64,000 nt of DNA from Hanstruepera ponticola. GTDB lineage: Bacteria > Bacteroidota > Bacteroidia > Flavobacteriales > Flavobacteriaceae. Numbering within the stretch: position 1 is the first letter of the stretch; each line of letters begins with the position of its first letter. Location of the stretch: contig NZ_JABANC010000004.1 of assembly GCF_012931685.1 (NCBI RefSeq), positions 169,862-233,861 on the forward strand. Reading direction: 5' to 3'. Of this stretch, positions 54,832 through 64,000 are shown piece by piece. The position numbers and the translations under genes are program-made. The notes below the pieces were generated by a model that saw nothing but the letters and a program-made list of their open reading frames with translations, did not search any database and was not told the DNA's origin.

Positions 54832-55185
54832 ATGGAATCTTTAGTAAAATTTGTACAAGACGAGTTTGTAACAAGAAAAGATTTTCCAGAGTTTAGTGCT
54901 GGAGATACAATTACGGTTTATTACGAAATTAAAGAAGGTAATAAAACACGTACACAGTTTTTTAGAGGTGTTGTTATTCAAAGAAGAGGAACAGGAACTT
55001 CAGAAACTTTTACTATCAGAAAAATGTCTGGAACTATTGGTGTAGAACGTATTTTCCCAGTAAACATGCCAGCATTACAAAAAGTTGAAGTGAACAAGCG
55101 TGGTAGCGTTCGTAGAGCACGTATTTACTACTTCAGAGGCTTGACTGGTAAAAAAGCAAGAATTAAAGAAAGTATGAAACGTTAA
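54832..55185 (+). CDS. rplS: 50S ribosomal protein L19
   Basis: The 117-residue L19 has GDTITVYYEIKEGNKTRTQFFRGVVIQRRGTGTSETFTIRKMSGTIGVERIFPVNMPALQKVEVNKRGSVRRARIYYFRGLTGKKARIKE, which fits the family end to end; it lies at the interface of the ribosomal subunits. Own promoter and terminator indicate a separate transcript from trmD. Confidence 0.98.
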   Translation: MESLVKFVQDEFVTRKDFPEFSAGDTITVYYEIKEGNKTRTQFFRGVVIQRRGTGTSETFTIRKMSGTIGVERIFPVNMPALQKVEVNKRGSVRRARIYYFRGLTGKKARIKESMKR

Positions 55186-55206
55186 TAATCAGTTAATAAC
55201 GTTGGG

Positions 55207-55233
55207 AAGCCCTGTTTTTACAGGGCTTTTTTT
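55207..55233 (+). terminator. Rho-independent terminator after rplS
   Basis: AAGCCCTG (55207-55214) pairs with CAGGGCTT (55221-55228) around TTTTTA, followed by a T-run to 55233. Confidence 0.9.
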
Positions 55234-55275
55234 ATGAACAAAAGTTAATAACTCTTGTTTATAATTGGTTGATAT

Positions 55276-55836
55276 CTAACACCTTAAATAATTTGGAAAT
55301 TTAAAATGTCGCCATATATTAGCAAAACGATTAAGGGACAACTTCGGTTGGTGTTAGTTTGAAAATAACTACTTTATTCTTAAATCGTATAAAGTAACGT
55401 TCTTTATATAATTGTTTTTTGAGGTTTTGAAACAGTATGTGTAAGCATATGTGGTTGAGAAATCATGAAGCTAAAAAAGTACAGCATATTCTGTAGGTTG
55501 TAACTTGGAAGTGGAAAGCTACGGATAGTAATTGAATCGAAAGTGATGGTTACACACATGTAGCAATGATTTGAAAATGGTGAGTCATGAAAATGGATTA
55601 CAACGGACAAATCATCAAGAAAAGCAATTAAAACGAAACATTTTTAGCAACACGTCAATACATTTTGAAAGTTGCACTATTAAAAATGTTTTTTTGAAAC
55701 GGTTTCGCTTGAATTGAAAAGTATGAATGTATTTTCATATGAGGTAGCAGCAATGTTACATAGATCATGCAAAACATTTCAAAAGAAAGCCATGTCAACA
55801 TCAGGTTTATCCTGAAGTGATATGGCTTTTGTTTTT
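55276..55836 (+). ncRNA. Candidate novel structured RNA, about 560 nt
   Basis: No coding frame here has family support, yet paired segments cover most of the stretch. 55276-55357: CTAACA/TGTTAG closes a three-way junction with CCTTAA/TTAAGG and the hairpin CAAC-UUCG-GUUG. 55480-55495: TACAG/CTGTA. 55518-55564: GCTAC/GTAGC with inner GTAA/TTAC and ATC/GAT. 55566-55615: ATGATTTG/CAAATCAT enclosing a 9-position helix (55580-55601) on a GAAA loop. 55636-55691: AAACATTTTTA/TAAAAATGTTT continued by GCAAC/GTTGC. 55721-55740: GTATGAA/TTCATAT. It ends in a terminator hairpin (55786-55829) with a T-run. The cUUCGg and GAAA loops and G-U pairs exist only on the + strand RNA. No promoter box was found and boundaries are estimates. 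Two adjacent RNAs, or an attenuated leader of the next gene, are alternatives. Confidence 0.55.
55786..55836 (+). terminator. Terminator or attenuator hairpin 44 bp before the pentapeptide gene
   Basis: AAAGCCAT (55786-55793) pairs with ATGGCTTT (55822-55829), with an inner TCAGG/CCTGA stem (55801-55815) and a T-rich run after it. Confidence 0.85.
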
Positions 55837-55879
55837 TATATATTCGTGTTTCGTATATTAAAACCGTATCAATAAAAAC

Positions 55880-56452
55880 ATGAACTTACCCGTTATCTCT
55901 GATCAAAAATTTGAAAAACAAGACTACCGCTCAAAGGGTCTTCCTAAAGCAGAATATGATAATTGTACGTTTACAAACTGCGATTTTACTGATTCATACC
56001 TATCTGCCACATCTTTTATAGAATGTCAGTTTACTGACTGTAATTTAAGTGGCGTAAAAATTAAAGACAGTACTTTTAATGAGGTTTTATTTACACATAG
56101 TAAATTGTTGGGTATAAATTTCACGGAATGTAGTGACTTTCTATTTTCAATTGAAGCGCATCATTCTATTTTTAGTTTTTCATCTTTCTACAATAAAAAT
56201 CTAAACCAAACGCATTTTAACCATTGTATTTTTGAAAAAGTAGATTTTACTAATGCCAATTTATCAAAAGTACGCTTTGAGAAATCAGATTTAAAGCATG
56301 CTATATTTGAAAATACCTATTTGGAACATGTAGATTTCAGGACAGCAAATAATTTTAATATTAATCCAAATAACAATAAACTTAAAAAAGCACGATTTTC
56401 AAAAGATGGTGCACTTACCTTATTATCAAACCATCAAATCATTATAGAATAA
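55880..56452 (+). CDS. Pentapeptide-repeat protein (Qnr/MfpA-like architecture)
   Basis: The 190-residue protein is built from A(D/N)LxF-type five-residue repeats, e.g. CTFTN CDFTD SYLSA TSFIE CQFTD CNLSG VKIKD STFNE, broken by a loop near residues 80-95, then NQTHF NHCIF EKVDF TNANL SKVRF. This forms a right-handed quadrilateral beta-helix. The two-block layout resembles Qnr/MfpA proteins that mimic DNA and bind gyrase; gyrase protection is an inference here, not shown. No signal peptide, so cytoplasmic. It follows the structured stretch and its terminator. Confidence 0.9.
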   Translation: MNLPVISDQKFEKQDYRSKGLPKAEYDNCTFTNCDFTDSYLSATSFIECQFTDCNLSGVKIKDSTFNEVLFTHSKLLGINFTECSDFLFSIEAHHSIFSFSSFYNKNLNQTHFNHCIFEKVDFTNANLSKVRFEKSDLKHAIFENTYLEHVDFRTANNFNINPNNNKLKKARFSKDGALTLLSNHQIIIE

Positions 56453-56497
56453 ATTGGGTTAAACAGCGTGATGCATCTATAAATCAGCAATATTTGT

Positions 56498-56505
56498 TAT
56501 ATTTG
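56498..56505 (+). promoter_or_regulatory. -7 promoter element (TATATTTG) of icd
   Basis: TATATTTG fits TAnnTTTG, 47 nt before the ATG at 56553. Confidence 0.55.
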
Positions 56506-56546
56506 CAGTTCTTAAAAACAAAGCATTCACGTCTATAAAAATCTAA

Positions 56547-58781
<2,235 letters not shown>

Positions 58782-58797
58782 ACATAAAGTTAATATG

Positions 58798-58825
58798 AAA
58801 AGCTCCTTTTAAAGGAGCTTTTTTT
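58798..58825 (+). terminator. Rho-independent terminator after icd
   Basis: AAAAGCTCCTTT (58798-58809) pairs with AAAGGAGCTTTT around a very short loop (apical pairs probably open), then a T-run. Confidence 0.85.
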
Positions 58826-58850
58826 ATACTTTTATTAAAAATTGCTATTA

Positions 58851-61226
58851 ATGACGGTTAAAACTTATTACCTACTGCTACTGCTATGTTTGATCAATAT
58901 TTTTACATACGCTCAAGATAAAGTAACCTTAAGTGGTATAGTTTCAGATGCAGATAGCAACGAAACGTTAATTGGCGTTAACATCATCTTTCCTGAATTA
59001 AAAACTGGTGCAACAACCAACGAATACGGATTTTATTCCATCACCATACCCAAAGGCTCCTATAATATAGTAATAAGTTATTTAGGCTATCAAAACATTA
59101 CAGAAACCATTGACTTAACTGATAATATCAAAAAAGATTTTAGTCTTATCGCATCAGTCGAAAGCCTTGATGAAGTTGTAATAAAAGAGAATGTTGAAAA
59201 ACTCAACATTAGAAAACCACAAATGAGTATCAATGCCCTTACATCTAATACCATTAAACAAATTCCTGTAGTTTTTGGTGAAGCCGATGTAATAAAAGCC
59301 ATCACATTGTTACCTGGTGTAACCACTGCAGGAGAAGGTGCTTCAGGGTTCAATGTTCGTGGTGGTGCAGCCGATCAAAATTTAATATTACTAGATGAAG
59401 CGACTATTTATAATTCTTCACATCTATTTGGTTTCTTTTCAGTTTTTAATCCTGATGCTATTAAAGATTTAAAGCTTTATAAAGGAGGAATTCCTGCTCG
59501 CTATGGTGGTCGTGTTTCCTCTGTTTTAGATATCTATCAAAAAGAAGGAAACAGTAACAAATTCCACATGAATGGTGGCATAGGTTTAATATCCAGTAGG
59601 TTACTTGCTGAAGGCCCAATAAACAAAGGAAAAGGTTCCTTTCTACTAGGTGGTAGAGCAACGTATGCACACTTATTTTTACCGTTATTTGATATTGAGA
59701 ACAAAGCCTATTTTTATGACTTGAATACAAAAATAAGTTACAAACTAAATCAAAACAACAATGTCTATTTATCTGGCTATTTTGGTCGTGACGTATTTAG
59801 TTTGAATGAAAGTTTTAAAAATACCTATGGAAATACCGTTTTAAACTTCAGGTGGAATCATCTATTTTCTGATAAACTTTTCTCAAATCTGTCCTTAATT
59901 TATTCCGATTACTACTATGGTCTTCGTCTTGATTTTGTTGGATTTAATTGGGATTCAGGTATTCGAAATTTTAATATAAAGTATGATTTCAAGCATTATT
60001 TAAGTGATAAAATAAAACTACAATATGGTTTAAACAGTATTTATCACAAATTCAATCCTGGTGAAATAAAACCCTCAAATGATGAGTCTGGTATCAATGC
60101 AGATAAGCTAATTGACAAATATGCCTTTGAAAATGCCTTGTATTTAGACATAGAACATAAATTGACTAATAAATTGAGTGCTTCTTATGGTTTACGTTAT
60201 AATTCATTTTTAAGGTTAGGCCAAGACGAATTGAATATTTATGCAAATGACCAAGCCGTGAATTTTAACCAAGAACTTCAAATTTATGAAAAAGCAGAAC
60301 CACTTGGTACCGAAAAATACAATAGAAGTGATGTGATTAAATCTTTCGGCAATTTTGAACCAAGATTAGCATTGTCTTATTTATTAAACAACAGTGCTTC
60401 AGTTAAGGCAAGTTATAATCGCTTGAGTCAATATTTACATTTAATTTCTAATACCAGCTCACCAACACCTTTAGACGTTTGGGCTCCAAGTGGCAAGTAT
60501 ATAAAACCCCAAATACTGGATCAAATTGCAATAGGATATTTTAAGAATTTAAGAGATAACACCTACTCTTTAGAAGTCGAATCTTTTTATAAAAAAGTTA
60601 AAAATCGAATTGATTATATTGATGGCGCAGATTTAATTGCCAATGACGCCATAGAACAGGTTATTTTAAATGGTGAAGCTAGAGCCTATGGTTTGGAAAT
60701 ACTTTTTAGAAAAAACGAAGGTCGTTTTAAAGGTTGGATTGCCTATACACTTTCAAAATCTGAACAACGTACGCCTGGTAGAAATAACTTTGAACCAGGA
60801 ATAAATAATGGCGAATGGTATAGCACACCGTATGATAAAACACATGATGTATCATTTACTGGTAGCTGTGATTTCAACAGAAAATGGCGCTTTAATGCTA
60901 ATTTCTTATTTCAAACGGGACAACCAGTTACCTATCCTAACGCTCAATATGAGTATAACGGCATTACCATTCCAAACTATGGTTTAAGAAATGAATATAG
61001 ATTACCAGCCTATCACAGATTAGATATTTCTGCAACTTATACACCAAAACCCGACTCTAAAAAAAGATGGCAAGGCGAATGGGTTTTTGGTATTTACAAT
61101 ATATATAACAGGCGCAATGCCGCATCAATAAATTTTCAAGAAAACAGAGATACTGGTGTCAATGAAGCCGTAAGACTTTCAATTTTTGGCATTGTACCAT
61201 CCGTTTCATATAACTTTAAATTTTAA
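58851..61226 (+). CDS. TonB-dependent outer membrane receptor with carboxypeptidase-like domain
   Basis: The 791-residue receptor has a signal peptide (YYLLLLLCLINIFTYAQ), a carboxypeptidase-like regulatory domain (VTLSGIVSDADSNETLIGVNIIFPELKTGATTNEYGFYSITIPKGSYNI), a plug domain (LLPGVTTAGEGASGFNVRGGAADQNLILLDEATIYNSSHLFGFFSVFNPDAIKDLKLYKGGIPARYGGRVSSVLDI), and a 22-strand barrel ending in the aromatic SVSYNFKF. It imports a substrate across the outer membrane using TonB energy. The paired DUF4249 lipoprotein gene begins 1 nt later. ATG 58851 rather than TTG 58842 is chosen as start. Confidence 0.95.
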   Translation: MTVKTYYLLLLLCLINIFTYAQDKVTLSGIVSDADSNETLIGVNIIFPELKTGATTNEYGFYSITIPKGSYNIVISYLGYQNITETIDLTDNIKKDFSLIASVESLDEVVIKENVEKLNIRKPQMSINALTSNTIKQIPVVFGEADVIKAITLLPGVTTAGEGASGFNVRGGAADQNLILLDEATIYNSSHLFGFFSVFNPDAIKDLKLYKGGIPARYGGRVSSVLDIYQKEGNSNKFHMNGGIGLISSRLLAEGPINKGKGSFLLGGRATYAHLFLPLFDIENKAYFYDLNTKISYKLNQNNNVYLSGYFGRDVFSLNESFKNTYGNTVLNFRWNHLFSDKLFSNLSLIYSDYYYGLRLDFVGFNWDSGIRNFNIKYDFKHYLSDKIKLQYGLNSIYHKFNPGEIKPSNDESGINADKLIDKYAFENALYLDIEHKLTNKLSASYGLRYNSFLRLGQDELNIYANDQAVNFNQELQIYEKAEPLGTEKYNRSDVIKSFGNFEPRLALSYLLNNSASVKASYNRLSQYLHLISNTSSPTPLDVWAPSGKYIKPQILDQIAIGYFKNLRDNTYSLEVESFYKKVKNRIDYIDGADLIANDAIEQVILNGEARAYGLEILFRKNEGRFKGWIAYTLSKSEQRTPGRNNFEPGINNGEWYSTPYDKTHDVSFTGSCDFNRKWRFNANFLFQTGQPVTYPNAQYEYNGITIPNYGLRNEYRLPAYHRLDISATYTPKPDSKKRWQGEWVFGIYNIYNRRNAASINFQENRDTGVNEAVRLSIFGIVPSVSYNFKF

Positions 61227-61227
61227 C

Positions 61228-62049
61228 ATGATGAAAATTAAATATATACTCCTTTTATTTATTGCCTTTATAGTATTTTCATGTGAGGATGTTATTGACG
61301 TTGATGTACCTACTTCAGAACCACGATTAGTTATTGACGCATCAATAAATTGGTTTAAAGGAACCGCTGGAAATGAACAATCAATTAAATTGACGCTAAC
61401 AGCTCCATTTTTTAATGACGGTGTACCTCCAGCCAACAATGCTCTAGTTTCTATTACAGACCAAAACAACAATATTTTTGATTTTATTGAAGAAGGTGAT
61501 TCAGGTATTTACATGAATTCTGATTTTATTCCAGTCATTAATTCAGAATATACCTTAACTATTATTTACAACAATGAAACCTATACCGCCACAGATACAC
61601 TTCTATCAGTTGCTGAAATCGATCGTGTTGAACAAAATTTAGAAGGCGGTTTTACTGGTGAAGAAACTGAACTAAAAGCTTTTTTTACAGATCCTGCAGA
61701 TGAAGAAAATTATTATTTTTTTGAATATATACCAAGTATTCCAGTAACGCCTACGTTAGACACATTCAAAGATGAATTTGTAAACGGCAATGAAATTTTT
61801 GGGTTCTATGTAGAAGAAGATTTAGAACCTGGTGATGAAGTGATAATTAGAAATTACGGTGTTTCAGAACAATTTTATGAGTTTATCTTTGTACTCCTTC
61901 AACAAACAAGTCAAGGAGGTGGCCCCTTTGAAACACAACCAGCCACTGTGCGAGGAAACTGTATTAATGTAACTAATTCTAATAATTATCCTTTGGGCTA
62001 TTTTAGATTATCAGAAGTATCTGAAATAATATATACCGTTCAAAATTAA
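61228..62049 (+). CDS. DUF4249 lipoprotein partner of the TonB receptor
   Basis: The 273-residue protein starts MMKIKYILLLFIAFIVFSCED, a lipoprotein signal with Cys19, followed by a DUF4249 domain (VPTSEPRLVIDASINWFKG, NNALVSITDQNNNIFDF, INSEYTLTIIYNNETYTATDTLLSV). Such genes usually directly follow a TonB receptor of this type and probably encode its outer-leaflet partner, in analogy to SusD; function unproven. Start codons at 61228 and 61231 are both possible. Confidence 0.9.
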   Translation: MMKIKYILLLFIAFIVFSCEDVIDVDVPTSEPRLVIDASINWFKGTAGNEQSIKLTLTAPFFNDGVPPANNALVSITDQNNNIFDFIEEGDSGIYMNSDFIPVINSEYTLTIIYNNETYTATDTLLSVAEIDRVEQNLEGGFTGEETELKAFFTDPADEENYYFFEYIPSIPVTPTLDTFKDEFVNGNEIFGFYVEEDLEPGDEVIIRNYGVSEQFYEFIFVLLQQTSQGGGPFETQPATVRGNCINVTNSNNYPLGYFRLSEVSEIIYTVQN

Positions 62050-62064
62050 ATAATCAAAAAACCT

Positions 62065-62072
62065 TATTTTTG
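62065..62072 (+). promoter_or_regulatory. -7 promoter element (TATTTTTG) of murQ
   Basis: TATTTTTG fits TAnnTTTG. Its G is 5 nt before the murQ ATG, predicting a leaderless mRNA. Confidence 0.55.
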
Positions 62073-62076
62073 ATTT

Positions 62077-62895
62077 ATGAATTTCATTAAAACTACGGAG
62101 CAAGATTCCAATTATAATCATTTGGAAAAAATGTCAATTTCTGAATTATTGATAAATATTAATAGTGAGGATAAAACCGTTCCAAACGCTGTTGAAAAAG
62201 CAATTCCACAAATAGAAAAATTGGTTACTGTAATTGTAAACAAATTACAGCAAGGTGGCCGCTTATTCTACATTGGTGCAGGTACAAGTGGTCGATTAGG
62301 AATTGTTGACGCATCTGAATGTCCACCAACCTTTGGAGTTCCTCATGATCTTGTTATTGGATTAATGGCTGGAGGCGATGATGCCATAAGAAAGGCCGTT
62401 GAATTTGCTGAAGATTCAAAAGTACAAGCTTGGTCAGATCTTAAAGAATATGATGTCAATGCAAATGATGTTGTTATTGGGATAGCAGCATCAGGTACTA
62501 CCCCTTATGTTATTGGCGGACTTGAAACTTGTAATAACAATAATATCATTACTGGTGGTATAACGTGTAATCATGATAGCCCATTATCAAAGACTGCTAA
62601 ATTTCCAATTGAAGTTATTGTAGGTCCAGAGTTTGTAACGGGTAGTTCACGAATGAAAGCTGGAACAGCTCAAAAACTAGTATTGAACATGATCTCAACA
62701 GCAGCTATGGTTCAATTGGGAAAAGTAAAGGGCAATAAAATGGTTGATATGCAATTAAGCAATAACAAATTAGTTGATAGAGGAACAAAAATGATCATGA
62801 ATGAATTAGATATTTCTTATCAAGATGCTAAAATTTTGTTGGAAAAATATGGAAATGTTCGTTCTGCCATTGAAAATCATAAAAATGGAAACTAA
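62077..62895 (+). CDS. murQ: N-acetylmuramic acid 6-phosphate etherase
   Basis: MurQ removes the lactyl ether from MurNAc-6-phosphate during recycling of cell-wall sugars. The 272-residue SIS-domain protein has GGRLFYIGAGTSGRLGIVDASECPPTFGVP, GGDDAIRKAVEFAEDS, VIGIAASGTTPYVIGGLE, and GPEFVTGSSRMKAGTAQKLVLNMISTAAM, all family-specific. Other recycling genes (anmK, nagA) are not in the window. Its end overlaps the DUF6095 gene by 11 nt. Confidence 0.97.
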   Translation: MNFIKTTEQDSNYNHLEKMSISELLININSEDKTVPNAVEKAIPQIEKLVTVIVNKLQQGGRLFYIGAGTSGRLGIVDASECPPTFGVPHDLVIGLMAGGDDAIRKAVEFAEDSKVQAWSDLKEYDVNANDVVIGIAASGTTPYVIGGLETCNNNNIITGGITCNHDSPLSKTAKFPIEVIVGPEFVTGSSRMKAGTAQKLVLNMISTAAMVQLGKVKGNKMVDMQLSNNKLVDRGTKMIMNELDISYQDAKILLEKYGNVRSAIENHKNGN

Positions 62896-63112
62896 ACACA
62901 CAAATAAAGAAATTTTAGTACAAGGTCTGAAAAAAATGGCCATTTCTCTAGTTTGCATGTTTATTGGTCCCTTATTGTTACATATTGCTTTTAGTAATCA
63001 AGAAAAACCATTGTATATCCCAATTTTAATAGTGGGTATATTAGTTTGTTCAGCAGCTATCTTTTTAGCTTTTAAAGGCTTAAAAACTATAATAAATAGT
63101 ATGTTTAATTAA
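62885..63112 (+). CDS. DUF6095 two-helix membrane protein
   Basis: The 75-residue protein METKHTNKEILVQGLKK then MAISLVCMFIGPLLLHIAF and IPILIVGILVCSAAIFLAFKGLKTI: two membrane helices, as in DUF6095, a short flavobacterial family of unknown function often found after murQ. The start at 62885 overlaps murQ by 11 nt. Its end overlaps the convergent dinB-like gene by 8 nt. Confidence 0.85.
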   Translation: METKHTNKEILVQGLKKMAISLVCMFIGPLLLHIAFSNQEKPLYIPILIVGILVCSAAIFLAFKGLKTIINSMFN

Positions 63113-63602
63113 GATTAATAGATTTTGGTGTTGTAGGATTGTATCCAAAATTAATGTCATTAATGGTAATTTTTAATCCATCCAATATATAATTAATTAT
63201 GGCATAATGGTGAATTGCATGACTATTGGCTTGAGCTAATAAAGCTGAATAAGTATAGTTTATCTTTTCTTTTCCTACTCCTAAATCATCTAACACGGTT
63301 ACTTCTTTTTTTAAGTCCAAATCACCAAGGCTCAACAATCTCTCTTCTAAAATACTTAAATATTTTAGTGCACTTTCACAATTTGTTTCAACTTCTAAAT
63401 CTCTACATCGAGCAGTCAAATCAAATATTTGATCAGATTTCAATATACAGTCATAAAAGTCTAGTACATGCCTTATATGAGATCCTACGCTTGAATAATA
63501 AGGAGGTATTGAATCATCAGATAAAATTTGGTCAGATAAGTTGGATAATAAAAAAAATACTTTTTGAAGTGTATTTAAGTTAGCTTGTATTATTGTATTC
63601 AT
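63105..63602 (-). CDS. DinB-like four-helix protein
   Basis: The 165-residue protein has a DinB/YfiT-like four-helix pattern: IQANLNTLQKVFFLLSNLSDQILSDD, SVGSHIRHVLDFYDCIL (the first His of the metal-binding triad) and ALLAQANSHAIHHYAIINYIL with more His residues that fit the metal site. DinB-superfamily proteins include thiol transferases and DNA-damage-induced proteins of unclear role. ATG 63602 is the start, and the start codon lies in one arm of a 9-bp inverted repeat. Confidence 0.87.
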   Translation of the reverse strand: MNTIIQANLNTLQKVFFLLSNLSDQILSDDSIPPYYSSVGSHIRHVLDFYDCILKSDQIFDLTARCRDLEVETNCESALKYLSILEERLLSLGDLDLKKEVTVLDDLGVGKEKINYTYSALLAQANSHAIHHYAIINYILDGLKITINDINFGYNPTTPKSINLN

Positions 63603-63690
63603 GTAAGGCTTATAAAAGAGTAGAATTCAATTGGTCTGTAATATAATTAAATTTCTTCAATTGGTCTTTAAAACAAACTAACCTTACATG
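63600..63690. repeat. 91-bp inverted/direct repeat structure at the dinB start
   Basis: CATGTAAGG (63600-63608) and CCTTACATG (63682-63690) are perfect 9-bp inverted repeats; the first arm includes the dinB start codon (minus strand). Between them TTCAATTGGTCT occurs twice (63626-63637 and 63656-63667), 30 bp apart. Confidence 0.7.
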
Positions 63691-63713
63691 TATTACAAAA
63701 AAAGCAAAAAAAA

Positions 63714-63743
63714 AAGACTCAACCAAAAAAATGATTGAGTCTT
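63714..63743 (-). terminator. Terminator of the rRNA operon
   Basis: AAGACTCAA (63714-63722) pairs with TTGAGTCTT (63735-63743), followed on the minus strand by a long T-run (plus-strand A-run 63702-63715). Confidence 0.9.
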
Positions 63744-63746
63744 AAA

Positions 63747-63853
63747 AAAGGCGGCGACCTACTCTCCCACGAGATGCAGTACCATTGGCGCTAACGGGCT
63801 TAACTACTCTGTTCGGAATGGTAAGAGGTGAGCCCCGTCGCTATAACCACCTT
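63747..63853 (-). rRNA. 5S ribosomal RNA
   Basis: On the minus strand the sequence runs GGTGGTTATAGCGACGGGG, CTCACCTCTTACCATTCC, GAACAGAGTAGTTAAGCCC, then ATGGTACTGCATCTCGTGG and GAGAGTAGGTCGCCGCC. This is bacterial 5S rRNA with the usual loops; both ends are placed within a few nt. Confidence 0.95.
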
Positions 63854-63862
63854 AAGTTATAG

Positions 63863-63913
63863 CTGATGTAATAGCTTTATCTATTACTTTCAGCGTCACA
63901 TATAAAATGTGAC
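63863..63913 (-). other. 23S-5S spacer processing hairpins
   Basis: GTAATAG/CTATTAC (63868-63887, extended by CTGA/TCAG) and GTCACAT/ATGTGAC (63895-63913) form two stems in the ~125-nt spacer, likely RNase processing sites of the rRNA precursor. Confidence 0.55.
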
Positions 63914-63978
63914 AAATATTGTTGACATATTGAAAAGTTTACATGAAAATAGTTTGCACTTATAAAAAGAACGGCTGT

Positions 63979-64000
63979 ACAATAAGCCTATGGGTTATTA
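63979..64000 (-). rRNA. 23S ribosomal RNA, 3' end only
   Basis: On the minus strand the window starts with TAATAACCCATAGGCTTATT, matching the 3' terminal segment of bacterial 23S rRNA (as in TACTAATGAACCGTGAGGCTTA of E. coli). Its position before 5S fits a normal rRNA operon. The exact 3' end is estimated. Confidence 0.65.

Noticed and set aside
55276..55357. Integron attC-like site (ATCTAAC ... GTTAGTT)
   Set aside because: The left end fits RYYYAAC but the right end breaks GTTRRRY, there is no integrase or cassette array, and a structured RNA explains the pairing better.
55404..55610. 68-codon minus-strand open frame
   Set aside because: No family similarity, odd composition, and it lies across RNA-type hairpins on the plus strand; treated as chance.
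55696..55706. GAAACGGTTTC palindrome as a small hairpin
   Set aside because: The loop would be a single base, so it cannot fold as drawn; it may be a DNA site but nothing supports one.

Overview
The window is AT-rich chromosomal DNA of a member of the Flavobacteriaceae (Bacteroidota), most likely a marine one. Evidence for this: three secreted proteins with C-terminal type IX secretion (T9SS) sorting domains; a TonB-dependent receptor paired with a DUF4249 lipoprotein; lineage-typical small families (DUF6503, DUF6913, DUF4835, DUF2279, DUF6095); Bacteroidota -7 boxes (TAnnTTTG) before many genes; and almost no Shine-Dalgarno sequences. Genus cannot be fixed from the sequence. I see no phage, insertion sequence, CRISPR array or tRNA.

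Layout. 1-9.8 kb (mainly +): DUF6503 lipoprotein end, smpB, NTF2-like protein, pcm (-), then Gfo/Idh oxidoreductase, 3-hydroxyacyl-CoA dehydrogenase, DUF1015, YggS, an exonuclease/GIY-YIG fusion, a K+ channel with zinc ribbon, miaA, and a DUF4440-like protein. 9.8-26 kb (-): response regulator and sensor kinase, coaE/YbbR/glycosyltransferase, two T9SS proteins, fabI, and the operon bamD-rpoZ-coaBC-DUF4835-recN, then DUF6913-dapA. 26-28 kb (+): a 5'-nucleotidase split into two lipoprotein genes, and a DoxX protein. 28-33.7 kb (-): membrane protein, a DnaQ-like exonuclease with a BRCT tail translationally coupled to an unusually long ligA, prmC, GNAT. 33.7-41.5 kb (+): ribD-HAD-EamA-YigZ, dnaA, phosphatase, a secreted sugar dehydrogenase and a tetrapyrrole-methylase-fold enzyme. 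41.5-45.6 kb (-): lysozyme-like protein, and dapF-GNAT-mltG-DUF2279. 45.7-49.5 kb (+): HtrA protease, long GAPDH, coiled-coil membrane protein. 49.5-50.8 kb (-): DUF6624 and ExbB-like proteins. 51.3-53.8 kb (+): a compact accessory operon (serine hydrolase, membrane protein, membrane-anchored XRE regulator). 54-63 kb (+): trmD, rplS, a gene-free structured stretch, pentapeptide-repeat protein, monomeric isocitrate dehydrogenase, TonB receptor + DUF4249, murQ. The right end holds dinB (-) and the tail of an rRNA operon on the minus strand (5S and the last bases of 23S).

Most genes are core housekeeping: trans-translation, tRNA modification, cell wall and lysine precursors, CoA, riboflavin, replication initiation, outer-membrane assembly. 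The most unusual item is the gene-free segment 55276-55836 after rplS. It contains a three-way-junction-like fold with a cUUCGg tetraloop, several hairpins (one with a GAAA loop and strand-specific G-U pairs), a 16-bp bulged helix and a terminator, so it looks like an unannotated structured RNA of about 560 nt on the + strand. Others are the ~145-residue insertion in LigA and its neighbour carrying a near-copy of the LigA BRCT domain, the hydrolase/membrane-XRE operon with tandem 11-bp repeats in its promoter, and a 91-bp inverted/direct repeat structure that includes the dinB start codon.
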